DNA of 64,000 nt from Anaerotalea alkaliphila (GTDB lineage: Bacteria; Bacillota; Clostridia; Lachnospirales; Vallitaleaceae): contig NZ_JAAEEH010000003.1 of the NCBI RefSeq assembly GCF_010179735.1, positions 1-64,000 on the forward strand, written 5' to 3'. The notes under the pieces were generated by a model that did no database searches, was not told the origin of the DNA, and saw only the letters and a list, made by a program, of their open reading frames with translations. This document shows positions 17,106-26,065 of this stretch, one piece after another; positions within the stretch are counted from its first letter, which is position 1; every line of letters starts with the position of its first letter. A program made the translations under genes and the position numbers.

Positions 17106-17679
17106 CCGTTTGGTGACCCATTTCGAAGAGCTGGACCGGTCCCTTTTTCTGGAGGGGGAATTCAAGGCCTATGCGGAAGTGGACAGCGCCCTGCCCATCG
17201 GCTACGGGCAGACCATATCCCAACCCAGCCTGGTGCTGGAAATGACGAGGCTGCTGTCGCCGGAGGAGGACAGCCGGGTCCTGGAGGTGGGCACCGGTTC
17301 CGGCTACCAGACCGCCCTGCTGGCACCCTTCGCCAAGGAGGTGTTCACGGTCGAGCGGATCCGGGAGCTTTCGGACCAGGCCCAGGACAGGCTGGAGGCC
17401 CTGGGGTACGGGAACATCCGCTTCAAGGTGGGGGACGGCAGTCTGGGATGGCCGGAAGAGGGGCCCTTCGACCGGATCATGGTCACGGCGGCGGCCGGAA
17501 GGATACCGGAAGAGCTGGTGGACCAGATGAAGGAGGGCGGAAGGATGGTGATTCCGGTGGGCCCCCCCAGCATGCAGGAACTCTTGCTGGTGACCAAGGA
17601 CCTGATGGGGGAAGTGGACGTGGAAGCCATCGAGAACGTCCGGTTCGTGGAACTGAAGGGAAAATACGGATGGAGATGA
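17095..17679 (+). CDS. Protein-L-isoaspartate O-methyltransferase family protein
   Basis: 194-residue SAM-dependent methyltransferase of the PCMT family, which repairs isoaspartyl residues. SAM motif I is VLEVGTGSGYQTALLA (about residue 62); GYGQTISQPSLVLEM carries the conserved substrate-side segment; the domain ends in PVGPPSMQELLLV. AGGAGGTG sets the ATG at 17095. Slightly shorter than E. coli Pcm (208). Confidence 0.88.
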   Translation: MDYDRLVTHFEELDRSLFLEGEFKAYAEVDSALPIGYGQTISQPSLVLEMTRLLSPEEDSRVLEVGTGSGYQTALLAPFAKEVFTVERIRELSDQAQDRLEALGYGNIRFKVGDGSLGWPEEGPFDRIMVTAAAGRIPEELVDQMKEGGRMVIPVGPPSMQELLLVTKDLMGEVDVEAIENVRFVELKGKYGWR

Positions 17680-17687
17680 GGAAATAG

Positions 17688-17801
17688 CTGCTTCTGGCAT
17701 CGCTGGGGATTTCGGTCGTCATAGGGCTTCTGTCCAGTATGCTGCCGGCCCTCAAGGTGTCCCGCATGGACCCCTTGGAGGCTTTCCGGTTCATGGGATG
17801 A
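17688..17801 (+). pseudogene. Remnant: C-terminus of an FtsX/MacB-type ABC permease
   Basis: The frame 17688-17801 encodes LLLASLGISVVIGLLSSMLP followed by ALKVSRMDPLEAFRFMG and a stop. This is the last membrane helix and the closing PAxxAxxxDPLEALR motif of MacB/FtsX-type permeases. An in-frame TAG directly precedes it and there is no start site or upstream gene body. Its neighbour is a two-component system of the kind that often controls such transporters. Confidence 0.75.
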
Positions 17802-17802
17802 A

Positions 17803-17847
17803 AAATAGCCATCCGCCTGCCCTAGAGGGGCAGCCGGATGGCTATTT
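17803..17847. terminator. Bidirectional terminator between permease remnant and histidine kinase
   Basis: 13-bp outer arms (AAATAGCCATCCG, 17803-17815, with 17835-17847) and an inner CTGCCC/GGGCAG stem. Ends are A-rich and T-rich, so it can serve both converging transcripts; the kinase stop codon lies within it. Confidence 0.75.
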
Positions 17848-19216
17848 CCGTTCCTTGGCCAAGGATGCTGGAGGCTTGGATATTGCCTCCATGAGCCTCC
17901 ACGATGGACTTGGTGATGGTAAGTCCGACACCGATGCCTCCGGTGGAGTGGTTCCGGGACTTGTCCACCCGGTAGAAGCGTTCGAAAATCAGGGGAAGGT
18001 CCTCGGCGGCGATTCCAATCCCCGTATCCCGGATGCGGATCCAAAGGTTCCCGGAATCCCGCTCCATCCGGATCCGGACGGACCCTCCATCCCGGGAGTA
18101 TTTCACGGCGTTGGAGAGGAGGTTGTGGAAGACCTGGCCCATCTTGTCCGGGTCTCCGAAGAATAGGGTCGTTTCAGGAACATAATCCACCTGGATGCGC
18201 TTGTCCAGCAGGTCCCTTTCGTGGTTGGCCAGGATTCCCAGCACCAGCTGGGACAGGTCGAACTCCTTCTTGTGCAGGAGCAGGTTCCCGTTTTCGATGC
18301 CGGAGAGGTCTTCCAGGCTCCCCACCAGCTTCTGGATCCGGAGCACCTCCTCGTGGCAGCTGGAAAGGCGGCCCACATCCATGGGCCAGATGCCGTCGAT
18401 CATGGCCTCCATATGCCCTTGGACGGAGGTGAGGGGGGTGCGGAGTTCGTGGGCCACATCCTGGGTCAGCTGTTTCCGCAGCTTTTCCTTTCCTTCCAAG
18501 GCCTCGGCCAGCTGGTTGATGGCCCCCATCAGCTGCTGGATTTCCGTGGTGCTGGAGGTGTCGGCCAGCTTCTCCGGATAGCGCCCCTCGGCCAGGTCCA
18601 AAGCCCTACGGGCGGTCCTGTGGAGGGGGGTGCTGATCCTAAAGGACATGAAGGCCCCCAGGGTTGCGGCCAACAGAAGGGAAAGAAGGCCCATCAGCAG
18701 GAACATGCGGTTGAAGGCCCGCAGGAAAAGGAGCTCCTCGTCGTTGAAATAGAAGGGGCCGATGGTCCCCACGGTGAGGGTGCCGATCCGGGTGTCGCCG
18801 TCCATCAGGGGATGGAGGGTCTCCTGGTAGGCGCCTTCCCAATCCGCATAATAGCTCTGCATGTTCCGCTGCATGTTGGACATCATGGCTTCGCAAAGGC
18901 CGGCGTTGTGGTCGGTCGCCGACCAGACCAGCTCGTCCCGGTCGTCCGCAACACGGATGACCATTCCCCATTCCAACGCCCCCATGCCCGCATGTTCCAG
19001 GGAGGTGGGGTCCAAAGCGCCGTCCGCCAAATACTGGCGGAGGATGAGGTTGATGAGTTCCGTCGTCTGCTTCTCCTGGCGCTGGACCACGTAGTTCTTG
19101 AACTGCCCCTTCACGTAGGTGTTTGCGGCAAGGCCGGACAGGCCGATGACCGCCAGGACGATGAGGAGGTAGGAGAGGGTAAGGGTGGTGCGCAGGGAAT
19201 ACCGCATCCTTTTCAT
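17822..19216 (-). CDS. Sensor histidine kinase (BaeS/PhoR type)
   Basis: 464 residues. Membrane helices at about 11-32 and 171-192 flank an extracytoplasmic sensor of about 135 residues; a HAMP domain follows (FRISTPLHRTARRALDLAEG), then the dimerisation box DVAHELRTPLTSVQGH with phospho-accepting His256, and the ATPase N box (HNLLSNAVKYSRDGG) and G boxes (IRDTGIGIAAEDLP, GGIGVGLTITK). Translationally coupled to the response regulator (ATGA overlap). The signal is unknown. Confidence 0.93.
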   Translation of the reverse strand: MKRMRYSLRTTLTLSYLLIVLAVIGLSGLAANTYVKGQFKNYVVQRQEKQTTELINLILRQYLADGALDPTSLEHAGMGALEWGMVIRVADDRDELVWSATDHNAGLCEAMMSNMQRNMQSYYADWEGAYQETLHPLMDGDTRIGTLTVGTIGPFYFNDEELLFLRAFNRMFLLMGLLSLLLAATLGAFMSFRISTPLHRTARRALDLAEGRYPEKLADTSSTTEIQQLMGAINQLAEALEGKEKLRKQLTQDVAHELRTPLTSVQGHMEAMIDGIWPMDVGRLSSCHEEVLRIQKLVGSLEDLSGIENGNLLLHKKEFDLSQLVLGILANHERDLLDKRIQVDYVPETTLFFGDPDKMGQVFHNLLSNAVKYSRDGGSVRIRMERDSGNLWIRIRDTGIGIAAEDLPLIFERFYRVDKSRNHSTGGIGVGLTITKSIVEAHGGNIQASSILGQGTEIAIRLPL

Positions 19217-19920
19217 TCCGGTCCACCTCCGAACCGGTAACCGATGCCCCGCACGGTGGAGATGTAGCGGCTGTTCCTTGGGTCGTCCTCCAGCTTCGCC
19301 CGCAGGTTCTTGATATGGGAGTCGATGGTCCTGTCATACCCTGCGTAGTCGTCCTCGAAGGCGATCTGGATCAGTTCTTCCCGGGTGAAGACCTTCCGGG
19401 GGCGCCGGGCCAGGGTGAGGAGCAGCTTGAATTCGCTGGGGGTCAGGGAAAGGGAAGCACCCCGCTTCCACACCACATGGGCGGAGGGGTCGATGACCAG
19501 TGCGCCGCCGTCGAAGTCCAGCGTCTCCAGAGCCTCCTCCGCCGGAAAGGTGCTCCTGCGCAGGAGGGCCTTCACCCTGGCGACCAGTTGCCTGGGGCTG
19601 AAGGGTTTGGTGATGTAGTCGTCGGCCCCCAGCTCGAAACCCTGCAGGATGTTTTCCTCCTGGGCCTTGGCGGTGAGCATGATGATGGGAACGGTGGAGG
19701 ATCTGCGGATTTCCCGGCAGATCTGTTCACCGCTCAGGTCCGGAAGCATCAGGTCCAGCACGACCAGGTCCATGGGGTGCTCCCGGAAGAGGCGGAGGGC
19801 ATCCAGCCCCCGGTAGGCCTTGAAGACATGATAGCCGCTGTTCTGGAGATAGGATTCTATGAAGGCGAGGATCTTCTCCTCGTCCTCCACAACAAGGATG
19901 TTCTTGGTTTCCGTGTCCAT
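19213..19920 (-). CDS. OmpR family response regulator
   Basis: 235 residues: receiver domain with acidic pocket VVEDEE and phospho-acceptor Asp56 (LVVLDLMLP), conserved Thr/Lys (MLTAKA, TKPFSP), then a winged-helix DNA-binding domain (LTPSEFKLLLTLARRPRKVF, ending YISTVRGIGYRF). AAAGGTGG lies 5 bases before the ATG at 19920; a GTG at 19929 is less likely. Upstream on the minus strand two TATAAT boxes (19979-19974 and 19969-19964) can serve as -10. Confidence 0.92.
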   Translation of the reverse strand: MDTETKNILVVEDEEKILAFIESYLQNSGYHVFKAYRGLDALRLFREHPMDLVVLDLMLPDLSGEQICREIRRSSTVPIIMLTAKAQEENILQGFELGADDYITKPFSPRQLVARVKALLRRSTFPAEEALETLDFDGGALVIDPSAHVVWKRGASLSLTPSEFKLLLTLARRPRKVFTREELIQIAFEDDYAGYDRTIDSHIKNLRAKLEDDPRNSRYISTVRGIGYRFGGGPE

Positions 19921-20023
19921 GGGATCCACCTTTCCGTTCCGCCGCCCCGGTCGGGTGCGGCCTATTATACTGGATTATACCATTTTTTTATGGAGATTTC
20001 ATGGAAAAGGCGGGGAAATCTGC

Positions 20024-20052
20024 TTGTGCGGGGAAGGGGCATGGGGTATGAT
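20024..20052 (+). promoter_or_regulatory. Promoter of the pRiA4b-like gene
   Basis: TTGTGC (20024-20029), 17 bases, TATGAT (20047-20052). The expected transcription start near 20059 rules out the ATG at 20061 for lack of a ribosome site and supports the ATG at 20079. Confidence 0.6.
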
Positions 20053-20078
20053 AGAGAAAAATGGAAAGGGACGGGCCG

Positions 20079-21527
20079 ATGCATACGAATTACCGTTTGA
20101 AGACATATCCCAGAGGCTTTGACAAAGTCTACTGTGTCATAGAGATGGATGGAGGGGAGACACTGGATCTGCTCCACAAGGCGATCCAGGACGCATTTGC
20201 GCTGGAGGAGGGACATCTGTACCTTTTCAACATGGAAAGGGCGGCTTACGGGCCGGACTCCATCTACAGCCCGCGTTGCGAGGACAAAAGGCGCCTGGCG
20301 GACAGGACCAGCCTGGACAGCCTGGAACTAAAGCCCAGGCGCAAGTTCCTCTACCTGTACGATTTCGGTGAAGACATGGAATTCCATGTGGAGGTGAAGA
20401 AGGTCTGGGAGTCGAAGGAAAAGGGAACGGCAAGGGTGGTCGAAGTCCAAAGGGGATTTCCCCTGGAAGACCTGGATCCGGACGTCCCGGCTACCCAGCA
20501 GGTGGTTGTGGAAGAAATCCAGGATTCCATGGAAGACCTGCTGGAGATGCAACGGAAGGAGGACCTGCTGGAAGTCTGCAGCCTGCTGGGCATACGGGGG
20601 GCCAGGGGTAAGAGGAAGCGGGAACTGGCGGAAGCGGTGGCCGGAAGGTTGAAGGGGGACCTCCATTTGCTGGAAAGGGCCCTGGATGCGCTTTCCTGCA
20701 TGGCGCTTTCCCAGGTTTTGGACGGATCGATCCAGGCATTGGAGACCGTCGGAGAAATGGAACTGAACCATCTTGTCCGATTGGAGGAGCTGGGTTTGCT
20801 GCGCTTGCGGGGCGTGGGCAACCTGACGGAGCCCTGTGTCTGCCAGGTCCCTGCGGAATGCAGGAATTACTTCCAGTTCTACCTGAACGCCAAGTCCACC
20901 AGGGAAAACATCCTAAGGCTGCTGCGCACGGAAGAGGCCATGCTTTTCCTGATGAACAGCTATGGAGTCCTGGAAAAGGAGGTCCTACTGGAGATGTGCG
21001 GGACGCTGGCGGAAGCCGGTCATGACCTGGCGGCCTGGAATCCTGGGGAGACCGTGCCCTTCCTCTATTGGAACGGGATGGAACAGGAAACGGACGACGA
21101 GACCGTATGGGTGACCATGCAGGACCGGGAGGTGGTGGAGTTCATACTGGAGAACCGCAGGGAGCTTGGATGCGGCTACAAGAAAGGGCTGCTGGAGGAC
21201 TACGCAAAAAAAGGGGAAGTCGACCTTTCTTCCAGGATTCCCGCCTACCAGTTCCTGGGGGATCATATCCTGGAGAAGATGCGAGGCAGCGAGGTTTCCA
21301 TGTACACGCTCCTCTACCGGCTCATCGGCGGCATCCACATGGGAGCGGAAGACGGGGACCTGTACCTGCTGCTGGAGGAAAGCCTGGAACTTGGGGGAGG
21401 CAAACTGGACAGGGAGGTACAAAAAGCCGTCTCCGAACTCCGCCGCGAGATGCCCAATGCATCCCTGGGAGGCTGGAGCTGGAGGGAGTGGGAGGAAAAG
21501 AACGGGATCGGACGCATCCGGCGCTAG
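20079..21527 (+). CDS. Plasmid pRiA4b ORF-3-like domain protein
   Basis: 482 residues. The N-terminal 110 or so residues (YRLKTYPRGFDKVYCVIEM, HLYLFNMERAAYG, KFLYLYDFGEDMEFHVEV) fit the pRiA4b ORF-3-like family, a beta-rich domain of unknown function common in plasmids and Firmicutes. The remaining 350 residues are mainly helical, with SAP-like LLEVCSLLGIRGARGKRKRELAEAVAGRL near residue 165 and no other recognised domain. GGAAAGGG is 8 bases before the ATG. Role unknown; DNA or RNA binding is only a guess from the SAP-like segment. Confidence 0.75.
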   Translation: MHTNYRLKTYPRGFDKVYCVIEMDGGETLDLLHKAIQDAFALEEGHLYLFNMERAAYGPDSIYSPRCEDKRRLADRTSLDSLELKPRRKFLYLYDFGEDMEFHVEVKKVWESKEKGTARVVEVQRGFPLEDLDPDVPATQQVVVEEIQDSMEDLLEMQRKEDLLEVCSLLGIRGARGKRKRELAEAVAGRLKGDLHLLERALDALSCMALSQVLDGSIQALETVGEMELNHLVRLEELGLLRLRGVGNLTEPCVCQVPAECRNYFQFYLNAKSTRENILRLLRTEEAMLFLMNSYGVLEKEVLLEMCGTLAEAGHDLAAWNPGETVPFLYWNGMEQETDDETVWVTMQDREVVEFILENRRELGCGYKKGLLEDYAKKGEVDLSSRIPAYQFLGDHILEKMRGSEVSMYTLLYRLIGGIHMGAEDGDLYLLLEESLELGGGKLDREVQKAVSELRREMPNASLGGWSWREWEEKNGIGRIRR

Positions 21528-22003
21528 AGCCTGTCCTCCAGGCCCAGATCCAGAAGGGAGCCGGTGACGGCAAGCCGGCTGTTCTGGAACCTGGGGTCCT
21601 CGGAGACCTCCGGGCCGAACCAGTCCGGGGGCTGGAAAGCATCCGCACCAGGCCGGTCTTCGAACTCGACCTCCGCCAGAAGGAGGCCCTCCAAGGGACC
21701 GTGGAAGACGTCCAGCTCGATGGTGCGCCCTCCTTTATAAGGAAGGAAGTACCTTGTCTTCTCCAACTGGGGTGTCTCCAGCTTGGGCACAAGGCCCAGG
21801 TACTGTTCCCGGGTCAAAGGGAGTTCCCATTCCTCCCTTTCAACGAAGCCCTTTCCCTTGCAGGTAAGGATGAAAAGCTCCCCCCATTGGCGGATGCGGA
21901 TGACCGGATCCGTGGAGATGTAGCCCTGGCGGATGTCGAGGTGGGGAAAGCCCCCCAGGTCCGGAGGCAGTTCCCTGACCAGATATTTTCTTTCGATTTC
22001 CAT
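21524..22003 (-). CDS. CYTH domain protein (triphosphate hydrolase family)
   Basis: 159 residues beginning MEIERKYLV, the ExExK motif of CYTH enzymes, which form a beta tunnel that binds triphosphates. Further tunnel residues appear in IRIRQWGELFILTCKGKG, KTRYFLPYKGGRTIELDVF and LAEVEFED. Bacterial members are mostly inorganic triphosphatases. AAAGGGG precedes the ATG at 22003. Convergent with the previous gene, overlapping by 4 bases. Confidence 0.88.
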   Translation of the reverse strand: MEIERKYLVRELPPDLGGFPHLDIRQGYISTDPVIRIRQWGELFILTCKGKGFVEREEWELPLTREQYLGLVPKLETPQLEKTRYFLPYKGGRTIELDVFHGPLEGLLLAEVEFEDRPGADAFQPPDWFGPEVSEDPRFQNSRLAVTGSLLDLGLEDRL

Positions 22004-22093
22004 AAGAACCCCTTTCTGTGCAGTGGTTGACAGGCATATGGTACCACAAACCCCGGTTGCATACAAAATGTTTTTTGCATGGAGGTAGAAGCG

Positions 22094-22672
22094 ATGAAGG
22101 CTGCGATTTATTTGGCTACAGGATTCGAGGAGATAGAAGCTGTGAATATCATGGATGTCCTGCGGCGCGGGAGGGTGGACCTGGAGGTGGTCTCCGTCAC
22201 GGGGGACCTTCTGGTGGAAGGGGGCCATGGGATCCCCCTCCAGTGCGACCGCCTGTTCGAGGAGAAGAAGGAGGAGGCATGCGACCTGCTGATCCTTCCG
22301 GGCGGCATGCCGGGAACCTTGAATCTGGGGGAACACCAGGGGCTGGGGGACACCTTGAAAGAGGCCCACAGACAGGGGAAGCGTCTGGCCGCCATTTGCG
22401 CGGCCCCCAGCGTCCTGGGTGGATTGGGGATCCTGCAGGGGAAAAAGGCTACCTGCTACCCGGGATACGAAGGGAAGATGGAGGGTGCCAAGGCCACAGG
22501 GCTGGCCTACACCAAGGACGGGAACATTTTCACCGCCAAGGGGGCCGGCGTGGCCATGGACTTCGGTTTCGAGCTTCTGACGGAATCCCTTCCGGTGAAG
22601 GATGTGGAGAAGCTTGCGAAAGCCATGCAGAGCGGCTGGACCTTCAGCTTGCACAAGGGAGGGCGGAATTAA
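22094..22672 (+). CDS. DJ-1/PfpI family protein
   Basis: 192 residues of the DJ-1 (YajL/ThiJ) family. The nucleophile elbow AAICAAPSVLG holds the conserved reactive Cys (about residue 101); the acidic partner is in TGFEEIEAV near residue 13, and LILPGGMPGTLNL is diagnostic. Proposed roles are glyoxalase or deglycase activity and oxidative stress defence. GGAGGT sets the ATG at 22094. Confidence 0.92.
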   Translation: MKAAIYLATGFEEIEAVNIMDVLRRGRVDLEVVSVTGDLLVEGGHGIPLQCDRLFEEKKEEACDLLILPGGMPGTLNLGEHQGLGDTLKEAHRQGKRLAAICAAPSVLGGLGILQGKKATCYPGYEGKMEGAKATGLAYTKDGNIFTAKGAGVAMDFGFELLTESLPVKDVEKLAKAMQSGWTFSLHKGGRN

Positions 22673-22694
22673 CCGCGGGCCCGGCAAAAAGGTA

Positions 22695-22723
22695 TGGAAA
22701 TCTGTTTTTGTCTATGCTATAAT
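22695..22723 (+). promoter_or_regulatory. Promoter of tig
   Basis: TGGAAA (22695-22700), 17 bases, TATAAT (22718-22723) with an upstream TG as in extended -10 promoters. No CtsR or HrcA/CIRCE operator is recognised here. Confidence 0.65.
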
Positions 22724-22792
22724 GGACAAATGGTTTAAAAGGGGTCATTGTGCCCTTAATTATATAGGACAAGCAAGGAGGATCATCGATCA

Positions 22793-24079
22793 ATGAACAA
22801 TAAGGTAGAAACGCTTGAAAACAGCATGGTGAAGATTACCGTCGAAGTGGAAGCCGAAAGATTCGAGAAAGGCTTGCAAGACGCCTACAACAAGAATAAA
22901 GGCCAGATTTCCATCCAGGGATTCAGGAAAGGGAAAGCGCCCCGCCAGATCATCGAAAGGACGTATGGAGCCGCCGTGTTCTATGAGGACGCAGCCAATT
23001 CCATCATTCCGGAAGCCTATGACAAGGCAGTGGAGGAGCTTGGGCTGGAAGTCGTGTCCAGACCGGAGATCGATGTGGTCCAGATGGAAAAGGGCAAGGA
23101 ATTCATCTTCACGGCGGAAGTGGCCGTGAAGCCTGAAATCACTCTTGGCGACTACAAAGGTGTGGAAGTGGAGAAGGTTCCCGTGGAAGTCTCGGATGCG
23201 GATGTGGAAGCCGAGTTGGACAGGATCCGGGAACAGAACTCCCGTCTTGTGGAAATCACAGACCGTCCCGTACAGGACAAAGACCAGGTGAAGATCGATT
23301 TCGAAGGGTTCGTGGACGGCGTCGCATTCGAAGGCGGCAAAGGGGAAGACTATGAGCTGACCATCGGTTCCCACACCTTCATCGACACCTTCGAAGACCA
23401 GCTGATCGGAAAATCCATCGGCGAGGAAGTGGAAGTGAACGTGACATTCCCGGAAGCCTACCAGCAGGAATCCCTCCAAGGGAAGCCCGCGCTTTTCAAG
23501 GTGACCGTCAAGAGCATCAAGGTGAAGGAAATGCCTGAGGCGGACGACGAGCTGGCCAAGGACGTTTCCGAATTCGAAACATTGGCGGAATACAAGGAAG
23601 ACCTGAAAGCCAACATCCTGAAGAGGAAGGAAGCAGCCGCAAGGAACGCGAAGAAGGAAGCTGTCATGACCAAAGTCATCGAGAACGCGGACATCCAGCT
23701 GCCGGCGCCCATGGTCACACTGGAAGCGGAGAACATGGTGTATGACATGGCCCAGAGGCTCCAATACCAAGGGCTTTCCATGGACCAGTATTTCCAATAC
23801 ACAGGACAGACGATGGAAAGCATGAAGGAAAGCATGAAGGACGACGCAGCCAGAAAGATCAAGGGAAGACTGGTCCTGGAAGCGATCGCGAAGGCGGAAA
23901 ACCTTGAAATCACAGAGGAAGCCATGGACGAGGAACTGAAGAACATGGCGGCCATGTACAATATGGAATTGGACAAGCTGATGGAAAACATCCATGAAGA
24001 GGAAAAGGAAAGCCTCAAGGCAGACCTTCTGAGCCAGAAGGCTTTGGACCTGATTGCCGACGCCTCCGTGGAAGTTTGA
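22793..24079 (+). CDS. tig: Trigger factor
   Basis: 428-residue ribosome-bound chaperone and prolyl isomerase. The ribosome-binding signature is [17 protein letters not shown] (residues about 43-59), followed by the FKBP-type PPIase domain (about 150-245: [31 protein letters not shown]) and the C-terminal helical arms. AAGGAGG lies 11 bases before the ATG, a little long. First gene of a tig-clpP-clpX-lon-engB block, a common arrangement in Clostridia. Confidence 0.96.
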   Translation: MNNKVETLENSMVKITVEVEAERFEKGLQDAYNKNKGQISIQGFRKGKAPRQIIERTYGAAVFYEDAANSIIPEAYDKAVEELGLEVVSRPEIDVVQMEKGKEFIFTAEVAVKPEITLGDYKGVEVEKVPVEVSDADVEAELDRIREQNSRLVEITDRPVQDKDQVKIDFEGFVDGVAFEGGKGEDYELTIGSHTFIDTFEDQLIGKSIGEEVEVNVTFPEAYQQESLQGKPALFKVTVKSIKVKEMPEADDELAKDVSEFETLAEYKEDLKANILKRKEAAARNAKKEAVMTKVIENADIQLPAPMVTLEAENMVYDMAQRLQYQGLSMDQYFQYTGQTMESMKESMKDDAARKIKGRLVLEAIAKAENLEITEEAMDEELKNMAAMYNMELDKLMENIHEEEKESLKADLLSQKALDLIADASVEV

Positions 24080-24111
24080 TTCCATCAACCATTGAAGCAG
24101 GAGGTGCAATC

Positions 24112-24693
24112 ATGAGTTTAGTCCCTTACGTCATAGAACAGACCAGCAGGGGAGAGCGTTCCTACGACATCTTTTCCCGGCTTTTGAAGGAAAGGATCAT
24201 CTTTTTGGGCGAGGAAGTGAATGAGGTGACGGCCAGCCTGGTTGTAGCCCAGATGCTTTTCCTGGAAGCGGATGATCCGGACAAGGATATACACCTGTAC
24301 ATCAACAGCCCCGGCGGTTCCATCACCGCGGGCATGGCCATTTTCGACACCATGAAGTACATCCGCCCCGATGTTTCCACCATCTGCGTAGGCATGGCGG
24401 CAAGCATGGGAGCCTTCCTCCTGGCGGGAGGAGCCAAGGGCAAGCGCTTCGCGCTTCCCAACGCGGAAATCATGATCCATCAGCCGCTGGGAGGAACCCA
24501 GGGGCAGGCCACGGACATCAAGATCCATGCGGACCGGATCATCGCCATGCGGAAGAAGTTGAACGAAATCCTGAGTGAAAACACGGGACAGCCCTTCGAA
24601 ATCATCGAAAGGGACACGGAACGCGACAATTTCATGACTGCGGAGCAGGCGCTTGCCTATGGGATCATAGACAAGATTCTGGCGAAGCGATAG
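24112..24693 (+). CDS. clpP: ATP-dependent Clp protease proteolytic subunit
   Basis: 193 residues. Catalytic triad Ser98 (GMAASMGAF), His123 (MIHQPLGG) and Asp172 ([11 protein letters not shown]). [19 protein letters not shown] is the standard N-terminus. GCAGGAGGTG is just upstream of the ATG. It assembles as a tetradecamer with ClpX, encoded 13 bases downstream. Confidence 0.97.
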   Translation: MSLVPYVIEQTSRGERSYDIFSRLLKERIIFLGEEVNEVTASLVVAQMLFLEADDPDKDIHLYINSPGGSITAGMAIFDTMKYIRPDVSTICVGMAASMGAFLLAGGAKGKRFALPNAEIMIHQPLGGTQGQATDIKIHADRIIAMRKKLNEILSENTGQPFEIIERDTERDNFMTAEQALAYGIIDKILAKR

Positions 24694-24706
24694 GTTGGGT
24701 GGTTAG

Positions 24707-26008
24707 ATGGCGAATAAATTCGAAGAAAAGAAACAGCTGAGGTGTTCCTTCTGCCACAAGTCGCAGGAGCAGGTCAGGAAAATCATAGCAGGCCCCAACG
24801 TGTTCATCTGTGACGAGTGCGTGGAACTCTGTTCGGAGATCATTGAAGAGGAATTCAGCGAAATCGAAGAGGAGCTGGACCTTTCCAACCTTCCGAAGCC
24901 CAAGGAGATCAAAACCTTCCTGGACCAGTATGTGGTCGGACAGGAGGATGCGAAGAAGACCCTGGCGGTGGCCGTGTACAACCACTACAAAAGGATCCGC
25001 AGCGACTACGTGGTGGACGAGGTGGAGCTCTCCAAGAGCAACATCCTGTTGGTGGGACCGACTGGATCGGGGAAGACCCTGCTGGCTCAAACCCTGGCAA
25101 AAATGCTCAACGTGCCTTTCGCCATCGCGGATGCGACTTCCCTGACGGAGGCAGGCTATGTGGGGGAAGACGTGGAGAACATCCTGCTGCGCCTGATCCA
25201 GGCTGCGGATTTCGACATCGACAAGGCGGAGCAGGGGATCATCTATGTGGATGAAATCGACAAGATAGCCAGAAAGTCGGAAAACCCCTCCATCACCCGG
25301 GATGTGAGCGGTGAGGGCGTGCAGCAGGCCCTGCTGAAGATCCTGGAGGGAACGACCGCTTCCGTGCCTCCCCAAGGGGGGCGGAAACATCCCCACCAGG
25401 AGTTCCTGCAGATCGACACGACCAACATCCTGTTCATTTGCGCAGGCGCCTTCGACGGTCTGGAAAAGATCATCGAGAAGCGCACGGGCGAAAAGACCAT
25501 GGGATTCGGCGCGAAGATCGAAAGCAGGAAGGATTTGGACGTGGGAACGATCCTGAAGATGCTGGCGCCGGAGGACCTGATCCACTTCGGCCTGATTCCC
25601 GAGCTGGTAGGCCGCGTGCCTGTGACGGTGGCGCTGGAAAACCTGACGGAAGAGGCACTGGTGGACATCCTGACGACCCCCAAGAATTCCCTGGTCAAGC
25701 AATACAAGAGCCTGTTCAGCCTGGACGGTGTGGAACTGGAATTTGAGGAGGAGGCCCTGCGGGCCATCGCCAAGAAGACTTTGGACAGGAAGACGGGAGC
25801 CCGCGGGCTCCGGTCGGTCATCGAGGAATTGATGACGGAAATCATGTATGAGATTCCGTCCAACGAGACCATCGAAAAGTGCATCATTGCAAGGGAAACG
25901 GTGGAAGAAGGCAAGGAGCCCCTGATCGTCTACAGTGAAGGGACCGTGCCCCGGAAGCAGGCTTCCAAGAAAAGAACCAAGATCAAAAATGAAAATGAAC
26001 CGGCCTAA
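24707..26008 (+). CDS. clpX: ATP-dependent Clp protease ATP-binding subunit ClpX
   Basis: 433-residue AAA+ unfoldase. Zinc-binding domain with Cys13, Cys16, Cys35 and Cys38; Walker A GPTGSGKT; Walker [12 protein letters not shown]; the ClpP-binding IGF-type loop corresponds to MGFGAKI. Length and domain order are standard. Confidence 0.97.
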   Translation: MANKFEEKKQLRCSFCHKSQEQVRKIIAGPNVFICDECVELCSEIIEEEFSEIEEELDLSNLPKPKEIKTFLDQYVVGQEDAKKTLAVAVYNHYKRIRSDYVVDEVELSKSNILLVGPTGSGKTLLAQTLAKMLNVPFAIADATSLTEAGYVGEDVENILLRLIQAADFDIDKAEQGIIYVDEIDKIARKSENPSITRDVSGEGVQQALLKILEGTTASVPPQGGRKHPHQEFLQIDTTNILFICAGAFDGLEKIIEKRTGEKTMGFGAKIESRKDLDVGTILKMLAPEDLIHFGLIPELVGRVPVTVALENLTEEALVDILTTPKNSLVKQYKSLFSLDGVELEFEEEALRAIAKKTLDRKTGARGLRSVIEELMTEIMYEIPSNETIEKCIIARETVEEGKEPLIVYSEGTVPRKQASKKRTKIKNENEPA

Positions 26009-26011
26009 TCC

Positions 26012-26037
26012 ATTCCCCCTGCATCCGTAGGGGGAAT
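26012..26037 (+). terminator. Hairpin between clpX and lon
   Basis: 9-bp stem ATTCCCCCT/AGGGGGAAT with an 8-base loop, 4 bases after the clpX stop. No T-tract follows, so it may only partly stop transcription or stabilise the clpX message. Confidence 0.45.
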
Positions 26038-26065
26038 TCTATTCTTACGGAAAGAGGTGATCCGC

